Source of the DNA: Shinisaurus crocodilurus
Lineage: Eukaryota > Chordata > Lepidosauria > Squamata > Shinisauridae
Direction of reading: 5' to 3'
DNA: 64,000 nt
Assembly (NCBI GenBank): GCA_021292165.1
Contig: CM037879.1
Coordinates: forward strand, 263,507,921 to 263,571,920
Shown here: positions 1-32,879 of the stretch, in pieces
Layout: each line of letters opens with the position of its first letter
Position numbering within the stretch: the first letter of the stretch is position 1
The notes under the pieces: generated by a model
Databases searched by the model: none
What the model was told of the DNA's origin: nothing
What the model saw: the letters and a program-made list of their open reading frames with translations, nothing else
Made by a program: the position numbers and the translations under genes

Positions 1-78
1 TGCTATTGGTTGTTAGCAAGAAAACATCAGGGTTCAAACACCTCCATCCAATTCACCTTTGATTTGCATACCTTAAGG

Positions 79-215
79 CAGGGATGGGGAACATCTGGCC
101 TTGCAGATGTTGTTGGACTGCAACTCCCACAGTTCCTCACCATTGACAATGCTGACTAGGGCTGATGGAAGTTGCAACCCAACAACATCTGGGGGGAACA
201 TGTTCCCCACCCCTA
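79..215. mobile_element. hAT-like MITE (CAGGGATGGGGAAC type)
   Basis: Starts CAGGGATGGGGAAC and ends GTTCCCCACCCCTA, with the recurring inner motif GGACTGCAACTCCCA and its partner GATGGAAGTTGCAACCC. Flanking 8-mers are only partly alike, so the copy is old. Confidence 0.75.
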
Positions 216-335
216 CTTTAACATCTGTGATGCACTAAGATCCCCAACCCATTACAGGCCCTCTTGTTCTAGGGACCCTACCCCTTAGAAACCAGAACCT
301 TTAAAAGTTCTTTCCACAGTACCATTTTTTTTCAG

Positions 336-336
<1 letters not shown>

Positions 337-373
<37 letters not shown>
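337..373. repeat. (GT)n microsatellite
   Basis: About 18 uninterrupted GT units. The rest of 216-640 shows no recognisable element. Confidence 0.97.
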
Positions 374-375
<2 letters not shown>

Positions 376-639
376 AGGGTGGGATGTTTAGTCCGTTCAG
401 TTCAGCCTACCCCTAGCCCTGGATAGACCACTGCACACTCAATCACTCCATTGTTCACCTAGCCAGCTCCCTTCCCTTGCCTCCACCGTTCCCTTGCCTT
501 TCTTCCATTTTTGTTATTTTCTTTGGGTCAGTTAGGATCTCAGGAGAGGCATTGCTTCACCGTCCTACACCATAAGTTAGGGTTTCCGATCATGGGAGCT
601 CTGTATCCATCTGGATGAGCTCTGTGAGTTGGTAACTGG

Positions 640-1830
640 GGGCACAGTGCAATGGTGGCTCCGTTCTTACTTACAGGACCATTTGCAGAGAGTGCCATTG
701 GATGACTATACTTCAGCCCTATGGCAGATGTGTTGTGGGGTGTCACAGAGTGCCCCTAATGTTATTTAACATTGATATGAAGCCATGGGGAGCAGTCATT
801 AGGAGCTTGGCATCAGGTGTCATCAGTACCCAGCTCTGTGATATCGGAATCAGGTGGAGCTTGGTATATTCTGAAACAGTGTCTGAACTCAGTGATAGGT
901 TGAATGAGAGCCAATAAACTGGAACTGAGTCCCATGAAGATGGCGGTTCTGTGGGTAGGTGATTCCAAGGTCTGGGAATTAGGCAATTTGCATGTTCTAG
1001 GTGGTGTTGCACTCCCCCCGAAGGAGCAGGTATGTAGTTTTGGGATGTTCCTTGAGTCATCTTTGTCACTAGAAGCCCAAGTGGCTGCGGTGGCAAGGAG
1101 TGCTTCCACATTCCACCAGCTTTGGCTGGTGCATCAACTATGGCTGTTCCTGGATAGAAATAGCCCCATCCATTGGTAAACTGAAGGTTGGACTACTGCT
1201 ATGCACTCTACGTGGTGCTGCCCTTGTGGTTGGTCCGGCGACGTCAGCTCCTGCAAAATGCAACAGGCTCAGCTACTCACTGGTGTGCTGTATCATATGC
1301 ATAATTATGACACCACTCGTAATGGAGTCGCACTGGCTGCCAATTAGCTACCAGGCCAGGTTCGAGGTTTTGGTTTTGACTTTGAAGGCCCTGAACAGCT
1401 TGGGACCAGGTTACCTAAAGGAGCGTCTTCTTCCTCACTGTCTAGCGAAATCACTGATTGTCTGGGGAGGCCCTTCTGGTTGTGCCAAAGTCTGAAAAGG
1501 TGAATCTGGCATTAAACAGGAACTGGCCCTCTTCTGTGGTGACACCTGCTCCGTGGAGTGGTCTTCCCCTTAAACTCAGATAGGTGCCAATACTGCTGAT
1601 ATTTTGGCAACTCGCGAAAACATATTTAGGTATGTACCCAGGCCTTTGCTGGTGTTTAATTCCAGTAGTTGGTATCTGATTTTAATCGGCCTGGATCATG
1701 GCTGTATTTTTTTTTTTCATTTTGATGCTTTGCTTTATTATTTTAATGTTGTTTATCTGTCCCCTTTCCGCATCATCTTGGGATATTTTATGAAAGGCGA
1801 TAGAGAAATGTTTGAATGAATCAACACTGT
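640..1830 (+). mobile_element. Degraded CR1/L2-type LINE, RT and 3' end
   Basis: Broken frames still read as the C-terminal half of a non-LTR reverse transcriptase: LFNIDMKPWG near 760, LPPKEQVCSFG and LEAQVAAVARSA at 1015-1110, HWLPISYQARFEVLVLTLKALNSLGPGYLKERL at 1330-1430. A T-rich 3' UTR follows to about 1830. It has many frameshifts and stops. Confidence 0.8.
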
Positions 1831-2309
1831 AAAAGCACAGCTAGTGACAATATCCATTAACAACCACGAATAGCATCATCTGTCACCAATATTGCCAGCC
1901 TTCTGATAGTCAGCAGTTTTCTGACCCATGATGCCTGGATGGGATCCAGAGAACTATGAGTGGAGATCACAGTAGAGCTTTCATGCCACCTCCTCCCCAC
2001 AACAGACCCTGGTGGCACCTGAGAAGCCATCCTAGGGGTTGAAGAATTCTCTGGAATGGCATGGAAATGTGTGGGGGCTGTAGCTGAGTGGATTTGAAAG
2101 GAATAGGAGACACCTCTCCACCAACCAAAAGGAAGACCACCCACTCATACAATGGTGTCTCTGGACCCTGCCATCATCCAACCTCTTTTCTTAGCTCTTA
2201 TACTTGCTATTTTGACTGTGGATCAGAGGTGGTGTTAGGGGGTGGCCCACAAGGCCTGGAGCCCTGAATCTTTCATTTGGAGCCCAGAATCTCTGGGAGG
2301 CCACCACCC

Positions 2310-2650
2310 TGTAGCCCATGGACACTTGCTGAAATAAAGGCACAGGGGCTCTGATGATCTCTGTTGCATCTGATCCCCCCTGCACTAGCTGGCTAACCTC
2401 TTTCTGCCTGAGGTTTTTTTCTTGAAATCAAATGCCCCCCTCTCCCCTGTCCATACATCCCTTTTTACAAATAGAGGTGTCCTTAGGAGACAGGCTCCTT
2501 TAAAGACACGCACGCACACACGCACACACACTTTAGAGCATATGCAAATTTGCATGTGTATTATTTATTTTTATTGTTGTTGCTGTTGTTGTTGTTGTCC
2601 TATGGGCCGGAGCCCCGGATCTTTTTGGTACCTAGCACCACCCATGCTGT
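2310..2650. repeat. Unclassified interspersed repeat, copy 1
   Basis: Closely similar, in the same orientation, to 63620-64000 at the other end of the window. Shared landmarks are tgaaataaaggcacaggggc, gcatctgatcc, ctgtccatacatccc and gagccccggatcttt. Both carry a variable purine/pyrimidine simple repeat in the middle. Family unknown. Confidence 0.7.
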
Positions 2651-2667
2651 AGGTATTCTTCTTACAT

Positions 2668-2789
2668 CAGCCTTCCCCAACCTGGTGCCTTTGAGATGTT
2701 TTGGGCAAGTCCCAGCATTCCTGACCATTGGCCATGCTCTCTGGAGTTGATGGGAGTTGAAACCCAAAATATCAGTTTGGTGGAGGCTG
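2668..2789. mobile_element. hAT-like MITE 5' of exon A
   Basis: Termini CAGCCTTCCCCAACC and GGAGGCTG. Flanking 8-bp repeats tcttacat and tcttacgt agree at 7/8. It ends 138 bp before exon A. Confidence 0.75.
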
Positions 2790-2927
2790 TCTTACGTGCA
2801 TGCATAAGAACAGCATCAAGAGGATCCTTGACTTGCAGATCATTTAAGGCTACGTGACGGGCATGTCAGCATCATGTCTATTTCCCCCACCCTCAAATTT
2901 TTACTGTCCTTTTACTTGCTCTTGCAG

Positions 2928-24619
<21,692 letters not shown>

Positions 24620-24635
24620 AATGGTTGGCCTGATC

Positions 24636-24829
24636 CAGCCTCCCCCAACCTCCAGATGTGTGTGACTCCAACTTCCATCATCCCCACCCAGCATGGCCAT
24701 GATGCTAGCTTTCTGTTTCACTGGATATACATGTCTGATCTGTTTCTCTGAAGCCATTGGCCATGCTGGCTGAGGATGATGGGAGTTCTAGTCTAACACA
24801 TCTGGCAAACACCAGGTTGGGTTAGGCTG
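24636..24829. mobile_element. hAT-like MITE in the 3' UTR
   Basis: Imperfect inverted termini CAGCCTCCCCCAACC and GGTTGGGTTAGGCTG. Flanking 8-bp repeats gcctgatc (24628-24635) and gcctaatc (24830-24837) match 7/8. The interior is split by about 65 bp of unrelated sequence (about 24690-24755). It begins 16 bp after the stop codon. Confidence 0.8.
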
Positions 24830-24966
24830 GCCTAATCTATCACCAGTATTATTAGATGAATCAAGAAATGTCATTTGTAGTGGCAAATCTTGCATTTGTA
24901 GGTGTTGGTGGTTCCTCAGTCCAGGACAAAATTGATCAGCCAGCCGCTTCTTGGTAGTCAATCCAT

Positions 24967-24972
24967 ATTAAA
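24967..24972 (+). promoter_or_regulatory. Candidate poly(A) signal ATTAAA
   Basis: ATTAAA, the commonest variant hexamer, is followed about 30 bases later by caagtgtgtgtgtggggg, a typical GU-rich downstream element. No earlier AATAAA or ATTAAA is seen after the stop codon. An AATAAA at 25458 is a fallback. Confidence 0.5.
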
Positions 24973-25189
24973 AATGTAGATAGTTTGTGAAAGTGTCAAA
25001 CAAGTGTGTGTGTGGGGGGGGGGGAGTTTCCTGAATTTTAAGACTGCCATCGCTCTGAGGAGTAAAGGATGGCCATTTGCTTCCAAACATGTGTTGTCTC
25101 ATTCATATATTACATTGTTAAGTGCAAAAACATACAGCCAAAAGAGGTTTGTAGACAAGACATTTGTATGCTGGTGGATTCTTTGAGGT

Positions 25190-26450
25190 AGCCGTGCTGG
25201 ATCAGACCACAGATCCATCTAGTCCAGCATTCTGTTCACACAGTGGCCAGCCAGATGTCCCAATGGGAAGCCAACAACAAGGAGGACATGAATGCAATAG
25301 CACCCTCCCAGTCGTGTTCCCAGAAGCAGCCATTCAGAAACATACTTCTTAGGACAGCTTCCCCCAATCTGGTGTCCTCCAGATGTGTTGGACTACAACC
25401 CCCATCATTTGCAGCCAGCATACTCAATCACAGTGTTCTCTGAATGTCTCACAGACAATAAATACCATGGAAGACCATCATAACAATAAAAACAGCATAC
25501 AGCTTCCAACATAAGAAATTCAGCAGAAAAAAATATCGTAGCCACAGAGAGTAAAACAGCATAGGAAAAAATTACATGGCATCACCAAACAGCAGATCTA
25601 AAAAGGAATTGAAAACCTGCCTCAGTGGCTTCAGAGGTTCACAATCTAAAAGACTACAAAAATGACAACAACAAAAAACTTCACCTGAGAAGAGCAAACC
25701 CACAAGTAGTACATGAGTACAATAGCACCATCTTGCTCATGTTCCCCAGCAACTGGCATACAGAGGCATACTGGAGGCAATATATAGCCATCATGACTAG
25801 CAAGCAGCCACTGATAGCCTTATCCTTGAGGAATTTGTCTAATCCCCTTTTAAAGCCATCCAAGTTAGTGGCCATCACTACATCTTGTAGTAGCAAATTC
25901 CATAGTTTAACTATATGCCGTGTGAAGAAGTACTTCCTTTTTCATCTGTCCTGAATCTCCCACCATTCAGCTCCATGGGATGACCCTGGGTTCTAGTATT
26001 AGGAGAGAGGGAGAAAAAAATATCACTACATCTTGTAGTAGCAAATTCCATAGTTTAACTATATGCCGTGTGAAGAAGTACTTCCTTTTTCATCTGTCCT
26101 GAATCTCCCACCATTCAGCTCCATGGGATGACCCTGGGTTGTAGTATTAGGAGAGAGGGAGAAAAAAATATCCCTATGTCTACCCCATGCATAATTTTAG
26201 ACGCCTCTATCATGTGTCCCCCATACTTGCATTTTTTTCTAAGGTAAACAGTCCCCGAGTTTCCTGCATTGAGCAGGGGGTTGGACTTGATAGCCTTGTA
26301 GGCTCCTTCCAACTCTATGATCTATGAAATCTATGTAACCTTTTCCCTTAGGTGAGTTTACCAGTCCCTTGATCATTTTGGCTGCCCTTTCCTGCACAAC
26401 TGCAAAAGGTGGTTTGCAACCACCTTCCACAAATTGCTCTTGTGGTGGTG
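25190..26450 (-). mobile_element. CR1/L2-type LINE 3' region with insertions
   Basis: The minus strand encodes KLWNLLLQDVVMATNLDGFKRGLDKFL fragments, the end of a LINE ORF2, followed by the 3' UTR. It is interrupted by a MITE fragment (25357-25430), unknown sequence, and a CR1 tail on the + strand (26255-26340: cctgcattgagcagggggtt, ccttccaactctatgat). Confidence 0.7.
25874..26169. repeat. Tandem duplication, period 148 bp
   Basis: 25874-26021 and 26022-26169 are almost identical (one clear difference, ttctag versus ttgtag). Both lie within LINE sequence. Confidence 0.93.
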
Positions 26451-27320
26451 GTGGTGATGTTGCTGCGGCACATACCTCCTGTCAGATGCTGCAGGTGAGC
26501 CCACTAGGAGGACCCAATGACGCCAGGGAAGCCAGGATGTTGGAGCGAGCACATCAGATGGCACTTTGCAACACATCCCCCAACCTGGAGATGGCCGCAG
26601 GGGTGAGAATATGCCTTTTATTGGAAAATGTTATTGACCTTGTGTTCTATGAAACACAGATCATTCTAGTCACCGCATTTTGGGCTCACAGCACAGAGTT
26701 GTGTGAAAGTGCATCTTTTTGGCTGCCTACACCTGTAGACAGCCCCTTGGTTAATGTATTCTGCAATTGTGTAGTAGTTATTTCAGTGTCCCTGTGATAT
26801 TCCTGCTTCGTCCACAAGATGGCAGTGTAATATTAACATTAATCCCTTCTACCTCCCCAAAACAAACTGGAATAAAGGCACTCTTTTCCTTCTTCCTGTA
26901 TTACTTTCCAGCTATGAATAGGAAAAGTTCTGTTTTGATTATTGAGGGAATGGAAAGGTGGGGGGGGACATTTGTTTGTTTTACTCTTCTCCATCATTCC
27001 AAAAATGAGAGCCAAAAAAGTTCTCCCTAATTATTGTCTGTGAGCCTGGCCCCATTATAAATTCTGCCTCTGAATCCTACCCATTGTCTGCGTGCTGGAA
27101 AAGAGCTGTGTGGTCCAAAGCAATTTGAAACCAAAATGAATCCAGTTGGTTTCAGCTAGGGATGATTGATTGGTGGGATGGAGTCGCAAATCATGGATAA
27201 TTTCATCATCACGTTTGACCCTCCAGTGCTTTGTGGTCATAAGCTAATACACCCCCCCAAAAAAAGTGCTGTACAATTTCTTCTACATCTTTTTCAAACA
27301 TTCACATTCAGTATGATAGA

Positions 27321-27355
<35 letters not shown>

Positions 27356-27890
27356 GCAAGAAGAAAATTTTGCTGAAGGTTTTGCACATGGGGAGCAGGA
27401 TTGTTCTGCTTGCTATAGTTACAAGGTGGCTGAGGGGCCTGTGTGAGTCTCCAGGCTTTCACTGTACAATCATCTCTCCAGAATTCTGCAGCCTCCCTGG
27501 CTTCCCATGCTTCAGTTAAAGCCCATAAGGTAACTCCTCCCTTGAGGCTTTTTCAGAACTGGAAGTGAAGGCAGCTGGGGAGGCTGCAGGGTGATGTTGA
27601 GATGTGTAGCAGAAAGAAAGAAAGAAATTTCTTGGGAGCTCGCAGTCACCCCTCCCTGCAAGAAGGAACATACAGCTCCAACTGACAGTTCCCTGGGGTG
27701 GCAGACTCTGGCCTCATCCATCGGCCAGAGAACCAAGGGCCACTGGGAGGCTGCACCCCCTGCCTCCTAGGAGGAACATCACAACAAGGGGGAGACCAAC
27801 CTGGCCCCATACATCAGCCAAGGAAGGAACAGCTGCAGGGAGTTTGTTTTGCTCTTCCCTGCCAGAAAAGAAAGAAAGAAAGACCTATGA
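26450..27890. other. No recognisable gene; mostly unique sequence
   Basis: Contains a (TA)n run at 27325-27352 and AG-rich patches, but no exon with splice signals or conserved protein that I recognise. Confidence 0.5.
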
Positions 27891-27895
27891 GAACC

Positions 27896-28132
27896 TTTTG
27901 AACTAAGAACTGGTGCCTGAGTTTTGCATTCTTCCTCCTCCCTCCCAATCCCTTTTCCTTTTGTGTCATGTCTTTTAGATTGTAAGCCAGAGGGCAGGGA
28001 CTGTCTTATTATTAATCTTTGTAAGCCACTCTGGGAGCCTTTTCTGGCTGAAGAGCGGGGTATAAATGCAATAAATAAATAAATGAAAGAAAGAAAGAAA
28101 GAAAGAAAGAAGAAAGAAAGAAAGAAAACACA
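27896..28132 (+). repeat. LINE/SINE-like tail with (AAAG)n
   Basis: gattgtaagccagagggcagggactgtcttatt, gtaagccactctgggagcc and gcggggtataaatgcaataaataaataaatg form a retroposon tail, followed by (GAAA)n. A diverged partner is at 7485-7640. Confidence 0.6.
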
Positions 28133-29130
28133 CACAGTCCACTCAGCCAACTCACAACAATAAGGTAAGCTCAAAAACACCACTAAAGGAAATTCTAAAA
28201 TGTCCTGACAGTGAGGCAGAAAAATGGAAGCTTCTTTTGCGGGGTAAACAAACTTCCAGGAAATTCAGGGCAGGTTTTTGGCCCACACTCTCCCTCCATG
28301 GTTTTGTTTGTTTGTCTTTTAATATGTGGGTTTTTCATTAAAATGGCAATGGGGTCAGTTATACCGCAGTTAAAAGTGAAGGGAGAAATTAAACTCTCCA
28401 TACTCAAGGTACTGGGTGTGCTAAATGACCTCAACATGGTGAAAACTCTTGGTTAACATGATTAAAAGGGATCAACCATTCAGGAGATTTTTGTACTGAA
28501 AGTGTGTGAGAGACCACCTATCAGGGGTCTAATAAACCCCATAGAAATTTTCCATCCTTTTATATTCATACCTCTGTACTATATAAATCATCTTTAAAAC
28601 AACTTCATATAACATTGAAGTGATTGTCAAATTCTTCTCATTTTTCTTAATTATATCTAATTTGGGTTCTGTTTGACCCCAATATCTGTTATAGATCTTT
28701 TTAGAAGTGCAGGAGGTTTAAAACTAGTTGGTTCATCTGCCTTTAATCTATTACATTGAATTATTTTTTGCGTATTACTGAAGTCTTAATAGAGGTTTCT
28801 TTTGGAAATACTGGAAGAAGAGCAAACACAATTCCTTCCTTCCTTTCCCTGTCAAGGAGCACTGGCGGGAACAGCAGCAAGTAACATGGAAGAGGAAAGA
28901 GTTGTTTACTTTCTTTTGTTCCTTGTCTGTCACCCTGACATGCTGTGTAGGAGCCATTGTAGGAGCCCTTGATAGAACTATGGACTATATCCAGTATTAC
29001 ACTAGCAGAAAAATTCGAAGAGTTTATGTTCTGCTAGTGACTGCACAACTGCAATCAGAACTAGCACTAGCGCAGGCAACACATTGACATGGTTCGCCTG
29101 ACACGACGACCCACCATGGGGAACCAGCCA

Positions 29131-29325
29131 AGGAGGCTGTTGGCTCCAATGTCAGCAGGGCTATATATGCACTCCAGATTTTAGTCTGAACTTTAAAGGA
29201 GCTATCCACGGTGCTGAACCCTAAACCCAAAATAGGTTCAGCACTGTGGACAGCTCCTTAAAAGTTCGAGGTAAAATCCGGAGTGGTACACAGCCGAGCT
29301 GACATCAGAGCCAACAGCCTCCACT
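29131..29325. mobile_element. Foldback element (GTGGCTCC-type family), copy 3
   Basis: aggaggctgttggctccaatgtcag pairs with ctgacatcagagccaacagc. Inner arms taaaggagctatccac and gtggacagctcctta also pair. Confidence 0.85.
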
Positions 29326-30253
29326 AGGTGTTGTCCAAATCCAGCATGGTTTCTGCAGGGTGGCTTATTTTTCCACAGACAAACCACCCTGAGAACCCAT
29401 GGCTCGTTTTAGGGTTGTTCTTGCCCATGATGGCTTGATGTGTCATCAGAACCCAGCAGGGCGATTTCATAGTGGGTTGTCAGGAACGACTACGGAGCCG
29501 ATTGGCAAGAACAGCAAAAGCAGTACACAAAAAAAAAACAAAAAAAAACAAACCCTGCTGCTCACTTTCATGATCTTGCCAGTGACTACCCTTCCACCGA
29601 CGCCAAAAAGGTACTTTAGAAGGACCATCACTCGTTCCTCAGCTTTTTATTTTTCAGGGTCTCAAAAATGCACAACTGGGGTCATAATGTTTGTACTGTA
29701 TTGTTAATATTGTTGTTGTCAGTCTTTCACAGGTGAGCAAGTGCACACTTACAGCTATCTCATATGCATAGTCTTGCCTGGTCAATTTCCTTGTTAATTT
29801 CAGCTGTCAAAGGGAGAACAAGGCGAGCCTGCATATAGGCTTATTTGCACACAATTGCAGGGGTCCAAGTGCCTAGCTGTCAATTGAAAAGCACTGGTAA
29901 AAGGGGGTGGGAGTGGCAACAGAAGGTGCACCAAAAGGGGGTGGGGACAATATCTCACCCTTAGCAATGTAATCTTCTTGATTTTTAGTGTTGAACTGAC
30001 AGTTCTCAGTACCCTCCCTTTTCAACACTTCCCGCACGCTCCAGTTTCTCCAGAAAGGTCCCTGGCAACTGGAAAGTTCCAGCATGGCAGATTTGTGTAT
30101 GGGTCGAAAGAGCAATACTGTCAGGAAATGCATTGAGGAAATGGAATAATAAAATGAACTAACACCTTACATAGACAGATTGGCTTAAACTGCTGCACTG
30201 CAGCTATGACCCTTCCCATGCCTTATGACCAACTGGAAAAGGACACTGTACTC

Positions 30254-30416
30254 CAGCCTTCCCCAACCTGATGTCCTGCAGATGTTTAAGGCAGGATGTT
30301 TAGGACAGTTGTTTTGGACTACAACTCCCATCTGACTGAGCCGGCATGGCCAATGGTGAGAGATGATGGGAGTTGTAGTCCAGAACAACTGCTGGGCACT
30401 AGGTGGGGGAAGGCTG
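30254..30416. mobile_element. hAT-like MITE (CAGCCTTCCCCAACC type)
   Basis: Termini CAGCCTTCCCCAACCTGATG and GGGGGAAGGCTG; inner gactacaactcccat pairs with atgggagttgtagtcc. An extra 25 bp lies in the left arm. Confidence 0.85.
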
Positions 30417-31133
30417 TTCTATCCATTGCCACAGGAACCCTTTCTTCCCCTCCCTACTGGAGCAGTTAGGTTGTTTTAGGCTCTGAACATCACGTTCTTA
30501 CAGGGGTGGCCATGGGGGCTCTTTAGGCTTCACTGTTGCATTAGAGGGGGTTCCTGCTCATTCTGCTGAGTGGAGCCCCGGACTTCTGCCCACAAATCCT
30601 GCCCTAAATGCAGCACTGGCCCTGCCCCGTTCTTCTGGCTATCCGAATTTCCAGCCTTGATCATCCTCAATGCTAACAGAATTTGGAAATAGGCTTGAGA
30701 GAAAGATTTGGGAGTCACTGACCTACGGAACAAGAAATCTTGGATTCTCTCCTGTGGCAAATTAGCTCAGTCACTTTTGTTCCAGATCTGTCTGGGTGGC
30801 TTTTGACGAGCTCAGGGTCCAACTGACAGAGAACGGGAACCCTCATTCCTTTGGCAGGGGATTTCTGCTTTAGTTTAATGGGAACAGAGCAAAATGAACA
30901 GCTAGTGCTCCTGAAGATCTGTAGCAATCCCAATAAAATTATCTGCGGGGGCCTGGAGGGAGAACTGCCAGGTGTCTCTAGACCCCCACCAACCTTGACA
31001 GCAGCGAAAGGAACAGGCGGGTCAGTCATGCTAGGACAAAATGTCTTATATGGAGGAAATCAACCATGGTGAGAAGGGATTAGGAGGTGAGATTTATGGC
31101 TGGTACGCAGGGTTTGGGGTGGAGTTTGATAAA

Positions 31134-31169
<36 letters not shown>

Positions 31170-31276
31170 ATTCATAGGTCTTCCATAAGATCAGGTCGCC
31201 GGGGCTAAGAAAGTTAACACTGTTACTTCAAAACAAAATTGCCTGTGTGTGTGTGTGATTACTTGAAAATCGAAAG

Positions 31277-31390
31277 CAGCCTTTCCCAACCAGGCACCCT
31301 CCTGATGTGGTGGACTACAATTCCCATCCTGCTGGCCAGGGATGATGGGGGTTGTAGTCCCGATGTGGCTGGAGGGAGCCAGGTTTGATG
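31277..31390. mobile_element. Degraded hAT-like MITE
   Basis: cagcctttcccaaccaggcaccctcc, ggactacaattcccat and gggggttgtagtcc; the right end is eroded. Confidence 0.65.
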
Positions 31391-31454
31391 AAGGCAAACT
31401 TCATAATTTCACTAACCACACACTGTGGAGTTGTGGCTGTTTATTCCTGTTCTT

Positions 31455-32010
31455 ACCTTTGCTATCCTTGTAGCTTAAGGTGAATAGAAGGATAAGTGAA
31501 GAAATCATGCCTATAGGAGCTAGCACTCAGCCGTGTACCACCAATGCACAGCTGTTCCGTGCAAGCTGCAGCACACATCACAGGCCAGTAAAGATAAGAA
31601 CAGAAGATGAGCCATGCTGAATCAGACCAAAGGCCTATCTGGTCCAACGTTTTGTTCACACAGCGGCCAACCAGATGCCTACATGAAGGCCACAAGTAGG
31701 ACATGAGTGCGACAGCACCCTCCTGTTTGTGTTCCCCAGCAAATGGTGTACATAGGCATACGCCCTCTGATACTGGAGGCAATATAGTATAGCCATCAGG
31801 GTTAGCAGCCACTGAAACCTTCAGGAATTGGTCCAATCCCCTCTTAAAGCCATCCAAGTTGGTGGCTAATACTACATCATGTGGTAGCGAATTCCACAGT
31901 TTGGCTATGCACTGTGTGAAGAAGTACTTCCTTTTATTTGTCCTGAATCTCCCATCAATCAGCTTCATGGGATGACCCCGTGGTTCTAGTATAATGCGAA
32001 ACTGATAATG
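31455..32010 (-). mobile_element. CR1/L2-type LINE 3' region
   Basis: The minus strand has RKYFFTQCIAKLWNSLP, ATNLDGFKRGLDQFLK and a 3' portion like 25190-26450, ending near 31590 in aagataagaacagaaga. Reading frames are interrupted. Confidence 0.75.
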
Positions 32011-32194
32011 CATTAGCTCCACACACTGCAGTGGTGCACAGCTGTGGTGGGTGCTGTATGGCAAATGACAGAAGCCACTGGTGTATTGCTATTTATATTT
32101 GCTCTGCTAGTCTGCATAATGCCTGGATCAGGCATAGTATCATCACACACTTCCTGCTTTTGAGGTATGTAGGATCGCACAAACTTTCCTTCCA

Positions 32195-32400
32195 GGGCCT
32201 TGAAGTTCCATCAACAGTTAGCACCAGGTCAGCAGACTGAGCAGGCACACAGGTCACCTGGTCACAATCTTCCCCTACTAAGATGAGATGTATTTCTATT
32301 TAAATTACTGTAATGATTTATAAATGTACATCTATACATATAAATTAGTATATGCAAACATCATACAAATCTGTGTCCTCTTTTGTCCACTTTCTTAGCG
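32195..32400. repeat. Unclassified repeat shared with 60097-60290
   Basis: Common landmarks: cagggccttga, caacagttagcacc, gcaggcacacaggtcacctggtca, ctactaagatgagatgta and atacatataaat. Same orientation in both places. Confidence 0.65.
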
Positions 32401-32522
32401 ATGTGGGGTGCTTAAGCTGGTCTCCGGGGGAAACCACAGCCTTTAAGGAATTCCTGTTTGCCTCCACTTATGCTCTGTGTCGATCTTTGTAAGGAAAGCA
32501 GATATTATGAAGACAGCTCAAG

Positions 32523-32850
32523 CCGGGCCAGCATCAAGAGTAGGCATGGCCGGGCACCTATCGAGGGCCCACACCCCAGCAGGGGCCCACTGAGTACAGC
32601 CCTCTTGAGTTGCTCCTCCTCTTCACCATTGCATCCTGCTTGTTGACCCGCCTCTCACTGTGGCCCAGAAAACAGTGGTGGTGGAAAGGAGCAGCAGCAG
32701 ATGCCACTGCCGACTTGCTCGCTGGCTCTCTGCCTGCCAAGCAAGAAGGTAGTACCAATGATAAGAAAGAGGATGAGGAGCAAGAGCAGCTGGTGACAGT
32801 GGTGGTGAGAAGGAAGTCTCACTGAGGGAGGGTGCCAGCACTGACTTCAA
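32523..32850. mobile_element. Interspersed element (GGGCCAGCATC family), copy 3
   Basis: ccgggccagcatcaagagtaggcatgg to ctcactgagggagggtgcc; the right terminus is lost. Confidence 0.7.
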
Positions 32851-32879
32851 GTTTCCAGTGGTGTTGTCTCATCCATAGG

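Larger units (their letters stand above)
24620..24995 (+). other. Probable 3' UTR of the TH2-type gene
   Basis: Non-coding sequence from the stop codon to the first plausible cleavage region. More than half of it is a MITE (24636-24829). The end is inferred from an ATTAAA signal at 24967 and a GT-rich stretch at about 25003-25013. Confidence 0.5.

Noticed and set aside
1857..2152. Small minus-strand open frames
   Set aside because: No family similarity, no regulatory context and adjacent to repeats.
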